A stretch of DNA of 64,000 nt from assembly GCA_028819255.1 (NCBI GenBank), contig JAPPMB010000114.1, positions 1-64,000 of the forward strand. The letters are read 5' to 3'. Below, one piece after another: positions 45,073-52,990 of this stretch. Within the stretch, counting starts at the first letter, position 1; every line of letters begins with the position of its first letter. The notes beneath the pieces were generated by a model. The model was not told the DNA's origin, made no database searches, and saw nothing but the letters and a program-made list of their open reading frames with translations. Origin of the DNA: Bryobacterales bacterium. Its GTDB lineage: Bacteria > Acidobacteriota > Terriglobia > Bryobacterales > UBA6623. The position numbers and the translations under genes are program-made.

Positions 45073-47334
45073 TCACGCCCTGCGCTGCACGCCGAAGTGG
45101 TGCAGTGCGTTGCGCATCACGGCCTGCATCTTCGGGTCAGCCGACAGCGCCCACCCGCCTGCGATGCAACCAGTGTGGAACACGGTGCCGCCCTGAGGCC
45201 GTTCCCAGTACGTCATTTCGGCAAAGACCCCGTGCTCCAGCGGCTCCCAGCGTCCAAAGTAGTCGATGCCGCGTCGCTTGCTGTCGACGACCTGGGCCAG
45301 AGGGATGATTCCCGGCGGGTCGTCGGGCACCGCCTTGCCGCCCTGTGTCTGCCGGGTGATGGCGCGGATCAGGCTCGGTCGCACGTCGGACTCGTGCCCG
45401 CCAACCAGCGGCGGGCCGCCTCCAGGGGCTGCGCCGAAGGTGTCCCCTCGCTGCAATCCGGAGTCTTCAGGCTCCCGGAACAGGAAATGGTCCGGGGAGA
45501 CAGCCACGTACGAGCCGAAGTGTGCCCTGTCGATTGGCCACCACCCTATGCACTCCAGGCCGAGGACCTTCCATGCCGGTAGGCCGCAGAACCGCATGAG
45601 GCTCCCGCGGCGGCCGTCGTGGCTGTGGAAGATCTCGCCGATCTCGGCGCCGACCCTTCCTCCGATGTCGACGCCGTGCTTGCGGCACTCCATCGCCGTT
45701 CCGTCGTCGTCGTACGACACCCGCCAGAACATCGTGTTGCCGCTCATTACGATGGCCGCACCGCCGCCGTCGAGGAAGGAGTCCACGGCCCCGTAGGCCT
45801 CGGTGGACCAGTACTCGCTGTGTCCGTTGATCACCACGGCCTTGTAGCCATCGAGCAGGTCTGGATCGCAGTGCAGGTCGTGGTCGCTTGCGACGTCGTA
45901 GGAGTAGCCGTTCTCCTCGAGCCAGCGGTGGGCGAACAGTTCCGCGCGGGTCAGATGGCTGTAGTTCAGCGCCTCCGGGTCCAGTGTGAACACGACCTCG
46001 GGCCCCGCGACCGGCCACGGGACCTTCATGCCGATTGCGTACGTCGGCTGGCCCTTGGCGTGGTTTCGGTAGCAGCAGTAGGCCGGTGCCCGGGGGTGTG
46101 AGTTTTCCTGTCCGGTCGTCTCCCAGAACGGTTCCACGGAATTCACCGCGAAAGGGGTTGCGCTATACGCCTGCCAGGTGTTTGTGGAGCAGAGCATTAG
46201 GATGGGCGCCTTGGCCCGGTCGGGCGCCCGGCGCACAAGGAACGTGACGTCGTAGCGGAGTCGCTTGCCGCTGCGCCGGAACGTGAACCGGCCCGTGTAC
46301 ACGCCAGGCGCTGCGTCGGCGGGAATTCTGGTCGGGTGCGTGGTCTCCCACCGGCAATCGTAGAGCTCGTCCGATGCGAGGCGCAGTCCATGCCCGCGCT
46401 TTGCATCCTGCTCGGGACTGTAATCCTCGTATCGCGGAATTTTGGCGGCGTCGAAGGAGGGGCCTCCGATCATCCAAATTCCGCGGTTGACGATCAGGCC
46501 GTCGCGGCCACCGACGATGTCCCGGACCCGATCGCCTCGCTCCTCGTCGAGCGGCCAGCAGGCGACCGCACCTTCGGACGGTGCCTTCAGAGCTCGTGCC
46601 TCGAAGCGAGCCATCGCCTCGGCCGGCCCGATCGCCCTGTCGTAGATGACGGGCATTGCGATGTCGCCATCCAGGAACTCCGCGGCGACGCCATCCATAC
46701 CGGAGGCTCCGAGACGCACTGGAGCATTTCCCGGGTCTAGAGCCCCTGACTGCAGCCAGCTGCCTTGGAAGGTCCCGTCAACAAACAGCTCGGCGATTTC
46801 GCCGTTCCACGCAACGACCACATGCCGCCACCGGCGCACTTGGAGGGGCACGTGCGAAACCCGGCGCCGGCCAAGCAAGGTCTCGATCCAACCGCCCTGC
46901 GACACAAACAGTCCGAACCCTGCGTCACCGTCGCACGCCGTGACAAGGCCCTGACGGTCTTCGGAGTCCCAACGACGCACCCAGGTCTCGATGGAAAGGG
47001 CGTGGAACCGCCGACCGGAAAGGCCTCCCGCGACATGGACGTACGAGCCCGGATGGATGGGCTGGACGGATGGACTCCGGTCACGGACCGTAGCAACCTC
47101 GTCGTTGCTAGCCACTCGCGCGACGGTGAGTTCGAACGGTACATCGCTGCTCACTCTGAAGTCCGCCGTTTGACCTGCCTCCAGGCTGCGCTGGACGTAA
47201 GCGTGGACTCCGGGAACGCGAACCTCTTCGTGGGCGGGAATGCCGGTTGTCGCCCACGATCGCCGAACCGTGTTTGCCGCGGCAAGGCCTACGGCCGTCT
47301 GCTTCAGGAAGCGGCGCCGCCCTACACGTGGCAT
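45073..47334 (-). CDS. N,N-dimethylformamidase beta-subunit-like protein with LamG domain
   Basis: A 753-residue exported protein. A Tat leader (GRRRFLKQTAVGLAAAN) is followed by a concanavalin-like LamG domain (about 70-265, SIETWVRRWDSEDRQGLVTA; GDIAMPVIYDRAIGPAEAM). The C-terminal region, about 360-690, matches the large subunit of N,N-dimethylformamidase, including LMLCSTNTWQAYS, KVPWPVAGPEVVFTLDPE, WLEENGYSYDV and NGHSEYWS. The glutamate of the last motif is E507 and is a good candidate iron ligand. Length is close to that of characterised large subunits (about 760). No small-subunit gene is nearby. The enzyme would release formate from an amide; other amides are possible. Confidence 0.8.
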   Translation of the reverse strand: MPRVGRRRFLKQTAVGLAAANTVRRSWATTGIPAHEEVRVPGVHAYVQRSLEAGQTADFRVSSDVPFELTVARVASNDEVATVRDRSPSVQPIHPGSYVHVAGGLSGRRFHALSIETWVRRWDSEDRQGLVTACDGDAGFGLFVSQGGWIETLLGRRRVSHVPLQVRRWRHVVVAWNGEIAELFVDGTFQGSWLQSGALDPGNAPVRLGASGMDGVAAEFLDGDIAMPVIYDRAIGPAEAMARFEARALKAPSEGAVACWPLDEERGDRVRDIVGGRDGLIVNRGIWMIGGPSFDAAKIPRYEDYSPEQDAKRGHGLRLASDELYDCRWETTHPTRIPADAAPGVYTGRFTFRRSGKRLRYDVTFLVRRAPDRAKAPILMLCSTNTWQAYSATPFAVNSVEPFWETTGQENSHPRAPAYCCYRNHAKGQPTYAIGMKVPWPVAGPEVVFTLDPEALNYSHLTRAELFAHRWLEENGYSYDVASDHDLHCDPDLLDGYKAVVINGHSEYWSTEAYGAVDSFLDGGGAAIVMSGNTMFWRVSYDDDGTAMECRKHGVDIGGRVGAEIGEIFHSHDGRRGSLMRFCGLPAWKVLGLECIGWWPIDRAHFGSYVAVSPDHFLFREPEDSGLQRGDTFGAAPGGGPPLVGGHESDVRPSLIRAITRQTQGGKAVPDDPPGIIPLAQVVDSKRRGIDYFGRWEPLEHGVFAEMTYWERPQGGTVFHTGCIAGGWALSADPKMQAVMRNALHHFGVQRRA

Positions 47335-47950
47335 GTCGGAAATTGTATCCGAGTCAGCACGCTTCCACCACAGCCAGTCCGGACGGCTCGCGACCTCTTG
47401 GAAGGAGTCCGATCAGGATCGCGTGTTCGGCTGGCGATCTCCAAGCACTCCGCTTGTCGGCCGCTGACATGAAACACAGCCCGGACGACGGGAGCACTGC
47501 CTCGCCCGATGGATATGGTGAAGTGCGCCAAGGAGTGTCTCTTGCTCAGCGCGCCAGCCGAGGGGCGAAGAGGCGAGTCACGCGACGTGCATTTTGCTGC
47601 TGCGTCACCTTCGCAACGAACAACGGCATGATGCCGTACCGCATCTAGCCTGCCGTGACGGCCCTCACGCATTCCTCTTGGAATCCGCAGCCTTCGGAAC
47701 CCCTGACTAGGACGAATCATCCTTCTCTGGCGCTCCACTCGGGCAAACGGTTCCTGTCGGTCTCCGGTTCGTGTGCCAGGCTGTTGCCGCCCTTGAACAC
47801 TGTGTCTCCTCGCTGTCGGCATACAGCTGCCGAGGGCCCATCGCGGCTGATGTGATTTTCTTTCGGCGTCAAGCACACCCCTGAGTTTGTGGCAATGGAA
47901 CGATAGCGGCACAAGCAACCTTGGGGTTGGGCGATTTCGCATGGAGTCCC
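47335..47950. other. 616-bp gap, nothing recognised
   Basis: Between the dimethylformamidase-like gene and fhs, on the same strand. Frames are poor and I see no repeats or RNA. It presumably carries the promoter for the downstream exported genes. Confidence 0.4.
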
Positions 47951-49633
47951 CTAGAAAAGGCCTTCGATCAGCCCTTCATCGCCCATGCCGATACCCTCCG
48001 CAGCCGGAACACGGGGCAGGCCCGGCATGGTCATGATCGTGCCGCAGATCGCAACGACGAAACCGGCACCGGCCGCCAGCCGGACCTCCCGCACGGGTAC
48101 GACGTGGCTGGTCGGCGCGCCCAGCAGCTTCGGGTTTCCCGAAAAGCTGTAGGGTGTCTTTGCCATGCAGACCGGGAAGTCCCCGTAGCCGGCCGCCTCC
48201 CATTTCCTCAGCTGCCGCCGAACGCCGATTCGCACGGAGATGTCGGCGGCCCCGTAGACCTGACGCGCGACCGTACGCATTTTCTCGACCAAGCGCAGTT
48301 CGTCGGCGTAGAGCGGCGCGAACCGGGCATTGCCTTCCTCCACCATGCTCACGACGTGATGCGCCAGCGTCTGCGCACCCGCCGATCCATCGGCCCAGTG
48401 CGTGCATGGGATGGCCTCCGCAGCCTGGGTCTTCGCGTATGCCTGGATCGCTGCAACCTCGTCGTCGCTGTCCGTCTCGAAGCGATTGATCGCGACGACG
48501 GCGGGGACGCCGAACTTCCGGACATTCTCGATATGGCGTCCGAGGTTCACGCAGCCTCTTTCCACCGCCTCGACGTTCGGAGAGCCAAGCTCGGTCCTGG
48601 CGACCCCACCGTTCATCTTCACCGCCCGCACCGTGGCGACGATCACCGCCGCGCTCGGCCTGAGTCCAGCCTTGCGGCACTTGATGTTGAAGAACTTCTC
48701 CGCGCCCAGGTCCGCGCCGAATCCGGCTTCGGTGACGACGAAGTCCGCCAGCTTGAGCGCGGTCTTGGTCGCGACCACGGAATTGCATCCGTGTGCGATG
48801 TTCGCAAACGGTCCACCATGGACAAAGGCGGGGTTGTTCTCCAGGGTCTGGACCAGGTTCGGCTGCATCGCCTGACGCAGCAGAACGGTCATTGCGCCGT
48901 TGGCCTTGAGATCGCGGCATGAGACCGGCGAGCGGTCCCGACGGTAGGCGACAATGATCTCGCCGAGCCGCCGCTCCAGGTCGCGCAAGTCTTCCGCCAG
49001 ACACAGGATCGCCATGATTTCGGACGCCGCCGTGATGTCGAATCCGGTCTCGCGCGGGAATCCGTTTGCGACGCCCCCCAGCCCGCACGCGACATGGCGT
49101 AGAGCTCGGTCGTTCATGTCCAGCACACGGCGCCACGCAACGCGGCGAACGTCAATGCCGGTTGGGTTGTCCCAGTGAACGCTGTTGTCGATCATCGCTG
49201 CAAGCAGGTTGTGTGCGGCGGCCACGGCGTGCAGGTCGCCAGTGAAGTGAAGGTTTATGTCCTCCATCGGCACAACCTGTGCGTACCCGCCGCCCGCTCC
49301 GCCGCCCTTCATCCCGAAACACGGGCCCAGAGACGGCTCGCGCAGGCAGATCGCGGCTCTCTTCCCGATCCGGTTCAAGGCGTCGCCGAGACCGACTGTT
49401 GTCGTGGTCTTGCCCTCGCCGCCCGGCGTCGGGCTGACCGCTGTGATCAGGACCAGCTTGCCGTCAGGCCTGTCCGCGAGCGATTCAACGAAGCGGCCGG
49501 ACACCTTGGCCTTGTCGTGACCGTACGGAAGCAGCTGGTCGCCAGGAATTTCGAGCCTTGCCGCAACGTCCTGAATCGGCCGCAGTGTCGCCGTGCGCGC
49601 AATTGCGATGTTGGTGTCGGACAATGTCATCAA
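47951..49633 (-). CDS. fhs: formate-tetrahydrofolate ligase
   Basis: A 560-residue formyl-THF synthetase, which makes 10-formyl-THF from formate, THF and ATP. The P-loop [13 protein letters not shown] lies at about 67-79. Further landmarks are [64 protein letters not shown] and [13 protein letters not shown]. Length and C-terminus ([11 protein letters not shown]) are normal. Two ATGs in a row (49633, 49630) are possible starts. It fuels folate C1 pools; the nearest formate source in the window is the dimethylformamidase-like protein. Confidence 0.95.
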   Translation of the reverse strand: MMTLSDTNIAIARTATLRPIQDVAARLEIPGDQLLPYGHDKAKVSGRFVESLADRPDGKLVLITAVSPTPGGEGKTTTTVGLGDALNRIGKRAAICLREPSLGPCFGMKGGGAGGGYAQVVPMEDINLHFTGDLHAVAAAHNLLAAMIDNSVHWDNPTGIDVRRVAWRRVLDMNDRALRHVACGLGGVANGFPRETGFDITAASEIMAILCLAEDLRDLERRLGEIIVAYRRDRSPVSCRDLKANGAMTVLLRQAMQPNLVQTLENNPAFVHGGPFANIAHGCNSVVATKTALKLADFVVTEAGFGADLGAEKFFNIKCRKAGLRPSAAVIVATVRAVKMNGGVARTELGSPNVEAVERGCVNLGRHIENVRKFGVPAVVAINRFETDSDDEVAAIQAYAKTQAAEAIPCTHWADGSAGAQTLAHHVVSMVEEGNARFAPLYADELRLVEKMRTVARQVYGAADISVRIGVRRQLRKWEAAGYGDFPVCMAKTPYSFSGNPKLLGAPTSHVVPVREVRLAAGAGFVVAICGTIMTMPGLPRVPAAEGIGMGDEGLIEGLF

Positions 49634-49679
49634 TGAACTGCTCAGTCCCCCGTTTTGGAAACACCATTGGTTCCCGTCA

Positions 49680-49961
49680 TCAGCGGTACGCTTTGCTCCG
49701 GTAGATTATTCTAAGAATTACGATCCGAGATTCCCGCAACTCGTAGAATATGCGATATGAACGTTGGCGCACACGGAATGGGATGCGCGATTGGAATACA
49801 CCTTGTAGATGTGCCACTTTCTTGGTGTCAGCAGGCAATGGCTCCATTTTCAGAGCATTGATCCGTCGTCTGATCTGCCTCCGTTGCTTCTCGGTCTCGA
49901 TACGATTCAACTGTTTTAGCGCCTTTGGACGGTACTCAATCCGCAATGCTACGGAGTTCAT
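49680..49961 (-). CDS. RelE/ParE-family toxin
   Basis: A 93-residue RelE/ParE fold. [15 protein letters not shown] opens the protein, and the C-terminal [20 protein letters not shown], then [11 protein letters not shown], fits the family's last strands with their basic residues. RelE-type toxins cleave ribosome-bound mRNA and ParE-type poison gyrase; the sequence does not decide. The start ATG at 49961 overlaps the stop of the Sel1-repeat gene (ATGA), so the usual small antitoxin gene is missing. DNA here is visibly richer in A+T than its surroundings, suggesting transfer. Confidence 0.85.
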   Translation of the reverse strand: MNSVALRIEYRPKALKQLNRIETEKQRRQIRRRINALKMEPLPADTKKVAHLQGVFQSRIPFRVRQRSYRIFYELRESRIVILRIIYRSKAYR

Positions 49962-51445
49962 GCATGGCGTGTTGGCGCGGTTCGGAGCGGATCCCGTTCG
50001 GGCATTGCAATCTCGGTCGCCCCCGCCCACTCTCGTAGATCCCTAGACACGACGTACGCATCCCATTCTTCCTCGTCTTCGTATGGAGCGAAACGTACAA
50101 CAATCACCTCTGACTGCTCGCAGTATTCAGACGACTCCTCCGCCTCGCTCCACCATTTTGAAGCCTCTGCGTCGCTCTGCTCCACTCCTCTCCCCTCCGC
50201 ATACATGTCGCCCAGCATTCTCTCCGCATCCGGATAGCCGTGGTCAGCGGCCCGTCGATACCACTTGATTGCTTCTCCGTCATTCCTCTCCACGCCCCGG
50301 CCGCGAGCATAAGCGTCGCCGAGTGCGCTATGTGCCTCGGCGATGTCGTCGCTAGCGGCCAACCGGAACCATTTGATTGCCTTCACGAAGTCGCGGACCA
50401 CGCCTCGGCCGTTAGCATACATGAATCCCAGATTGTATTGTGCGTAGGAGTTGTTCTGTGCGGCAGCCAACTCGGACCAGCGGGCTGCCTGTTGATCATC
50501 CTGCTGGACATCACGACCCTTGAAGTACATCCAACCGAGACGGAATTGCGCCATAGGATGGCCCTGTTCGGCGGCCAAAATAAGCAGTCTCACAGCTTCC
50601 TTTGGCTCTCGTTCGACAACAATTCCCTCGGCATACATTTGCCCTAGGTTGTTCTGTGCCCGCCGGTTTCCCGCGTCGGCGGCCAATCGGTACCAATCGA
50701 CCGCCTTCGCGTCGTCCCGTCCCACTCCGTCACCTTCGAAGTACATCACGCCGAGCTTGAACTGAGCTTCGTCATCGCCCTGTTCAGCGGCCAGTTCAAA
50801 CCATTTCGCCGCCTCCTCGGGATTCCAATCCGCGCCGCGACCCTCGAAGTAGAGGATGCCCAGGCTGAGTTGCGCGTGAGAATTGCCTTGATCAGCGGCC
50901 CGCCGGAACCACTTCACGGCCGCTGCAAGATCCATTCTTGCGCCGTCTCCGGTTAAATGCATGCGACCAACGTTGTTTTGGGCAGCGGCACTGCCGGCTT
51001 CGGCGGCCCGCCGATACCATCCTGCGGCTTCGCAGTGGTCTCGGGCCACGCCCCAGCCATTCTCATGCATTTCGGCGAGATAGCATATCGCCTGGATGTG
51101 GTTCTGCCTAGCGGCTCGACGGAACCACTTCGCGCTCTCCGCGTAGCTCTTTCGGACGCCTTGCCCCAATGCGAACTTGACCCCTAGCCTGAACTGTGAC
51201 TCCGCATCTTCAGGAGAGGCGGGCGACTGTACCTCGACACCCAACTGCGTATCGGACGCTGCACTGACGGCCGTGCCTCCCACCCCATGCAGCCCGGGTG
51301 AGAACTCGATGGCACCCTGAACAGACACCTGCGGAATCGCTTGTTCAGCGATGCGTTGGAGCGGTTCGGCCATTCCTCGCTCTCGCATGGGTTCCGGTGG
51401 CTGAACGCCAGCTCGTATCTCAATCATAGAGCGTGTATCCGACAT
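49958..51445 (-). CDS. Sel1-repeat protein
   Basis: A 495-residue cytoplasmic protein of about ten Sel1-like repeats (roughly residues 80-435; units such as AQFKLGVMYFEGDGVGRDDA and KAIKWFRLAASDDIAEAHSA). The repeats are ordered solenoids that bind partner proteins. About 60 residues follow the array (acidic stretch APYEDEEEWDAY), with no known fold. There is no signal peptide. The stop overlaps the start of a RelE-like gene, so the two should be translated together. Codon use is less GC-biased than in the neighbours. Confidence 0.88.
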   Translation of the reverse strand: MSDTRSMIEIRAGVQPPEPMRERGMAEPLQRIAEQAIPQVSVQGAIEFSPGLHGVGGTAVSAASDTQLGVEVQSPASPEDAESQFRLGVKFALGQGVRKSYAESAKWFRRAARQNHIQAICYLAEMHENGWGVARDHCEAAGWYRRAAEAGSAAAQNNVGRMHLTGDGARMDLAAAVKWFRRAADQGNSHAQLSLGILYFEGRGADWNPEEAAKWFELAAEQGDDEAQFKLGVMYFEGDGVGRDDAKAVDWYRLAADAGNRRAQNNLGQMYAEGIVVEREPKEAVRLLILAAEQGHPMAQFRLGWMYFKGRDVQQDDQQAARWSELAAAQNNSYAQYNLGFMYANGRGVVRDFVKAIKWFRLAASDDIAEAHSALGDAYARGRGVERNDGEAIKWYRRAADHGYPDAERMLGDMYAEGRGVEQSDAEASKWWSEAEESSEYCEQSEVIVVRFAPYEDEEEWDAYVVSRDLREWAGATEIAMPERDPLRTAPTRHA

Positions 51446-51564
51446 GGGCCGAATTCACATCTAGGTGACGACGATGCAGCAGTGCCCCATACGACCGATG
51501 ATTCGCATCGGGAGTGCTGCGACCGAGCACTATCCGGCCAGAATGATGGAGGAGGAGGTGTCCC

Positions 51565-52983
51565 TCAGGCCAGGATCTCCCTCACCACTCGAGCCGGGTA
51601 CTGCCCGATCAGCCGCTCGTCCAGCCCGTGCACGTTGAACACCAGCCTTTCGGGATCGAGTCCCAGGAGGTGCAGCATCGTCGCGTGGAAGTCGTGCACG
51701 CTCACCCGGTCCTCGACGGCCTTGTGGCCGATCTCGTCCGTGGCCCCGTGGACGTGGCCTCCCTTGACACCGCCGCCCGCCATCCAGATGCTGAAGCCCG
51801 CCGGCCCGTGGTCTCGTCCGCTCGTTCCGGCCTGTCCGACCTGGGCCAGCGGCATCCGCCCGAACTCACCGCCCCAGATCACCAGCGTCGAGTCGAGCAG
51901 TCCGCGTTGCTTGAGGTCGCGGATTAGCGCAGCCACCGGCTTGTCCGTCTTGCGGCAGGCGTAGCCGAGTTCCCGGTCCAGATTCAGGTGGTTGTCCCAA
52001 ATCTGGTACTCGATGAAGACCTGCACAAACCGGACCCCGCGCTCCACAAGTCTGCGGGCGAGAAGCAGCCGTGCGCCGTAGGCCCGCGTCCGCTCGTCGT
52101 CCATGCCGTACATCTCCTTGGTTGCCTCGCTCTCCGAGGAAAGGTCGGCGACATCCGTCGCCGCCATTTGCATGCGGGCCGCAAGCTCGTAGCTCTCGAT
52201 CCTCGCGTCCAGCTGGGGCTGCATTGGCCGCTGGTCACGGTGGGCCCTGTTCAGCCGCCGCACCAGCGACCGCTCCGCCTCGGCCAGCGGGCCGGGCAGT
52301 TCCTCGTCCCGCCGGAGATTGAGCACCGGCGGGCCCTCGGCCCGGAACTTCGTGCCCTGGTACACCTGCGGCAGCCAGCCGGACTGCCAGTTCTGCAGGT
52401 CGTTGATCGGGTAGCCCTTCGGGTCGTCAAGCACCACGTACCCCGGGAGGTTCTGGTTCTCCGTGCCGAGACCGTAGACGGTCCACGCTCCGAGCGCGGG
52501 ACGGCCGGGCAGCGTGCGTCCCGAGTGCATCAGATAAAGCGACGGCTCGTGATTGAAATGCTCGCCGTGCATGGAGCGGACCAGTGTGATGTCGTCCACT
52601 ACCGTGGCGAGGCCCGGCAGCAGGTCGGAGATCTCCATGCCGCACTGGCCGTGCTTGCGGAACTTGTAAGGGGACGGCATCAGTGTGCCGACCTCGTCGG
52701 TGAATTCCAGCTGGTTGGCGAGGTCTCGCGGTGCCGGAGCACCGGCGTGCTTCTCCAGTTCGGGCTTGTAGTCGAACAGATCGACCTGGCTCGGCCCCCC
52801 GTTCATGAAGAGGTGGATCACCGACTTGGCCTTCGGATCGAAGTGCGGGTCGCGCGGCTTCTGGTCGTAGGTCGTCCTGCCGCCGCTCGCCGAGAGTTCC
52901 CCCTGCAGCAGCCAGGCCAGCGCGGCACCGTGAATGCCGTCTCCGATTCGGGAGAAGAAGTCGCGGCGGTTCGGTCGCTTCAT
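51565..52983 (-). CDS. second DUF1501 family exported protein
   Basis: A 472-residue DUF1501 protein, paralogous to 4591..6054. The N-terminus RRDFFSRIGDGIHGAALAWL is a Tat-like leader. HLFMNGGPSQVDLFDYKP, WGGEFGRMPLAQ, GRDHGPAGFSIWMAGGG and VSVHDFHATMLHLLGLDPER match the family. It begins 7 bp after the PSCyt1 gene on the same strand, repeating the layout of the first pair. Confidence 0.9.
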   Translation of the reverse strand: MKRPNRRDFFSRIGDGIHGAALAWLLQGELSASGGRTTYDQKPRDPHFDPKAKSVIHLFMNGGPSQVDLFDYKPELEKHAGAPAPRDLANQLEFTDEVGTLMPSPYKFRKHGQCGMEISDLLPGLATVVDDITLVRSMHGEHFNHEPSLYLMHSGRTLPGRPALGAWTVYGLGTENQNLPGYVVLDDPKGYPINDLQNWQSGWLPQVYQGTKFRAEGPPVLNLRRDEELPGPLAEAERSLVRRLNRAHRDQRPMQPQLDARIESYELAARMQMAATDVADLSSESEATKEMYGMDDERTRAYGARLLLARRLVERGVRFVQVFIEYQIWDNHLNLDRELGYACRKTDKPVAALIRDLKQRGLLDSTLVIWGGEFGRMPLAQVGQAGTSGRDHGPAGFSIWMAGGGVKGGHVHGATDEIGHKAVEDRVSVHDFHATMLHLLGLDPERLVFNVHGLDERLIGQYPARVVREILA

Positions 52984-52990
52984 GGATGCC

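Noticed and set aside
47322-47942. 206-codon minus-strand frame between fhs and the amidase-like gene.
   Set aside because: No conserved motifs and shadow-like composition.
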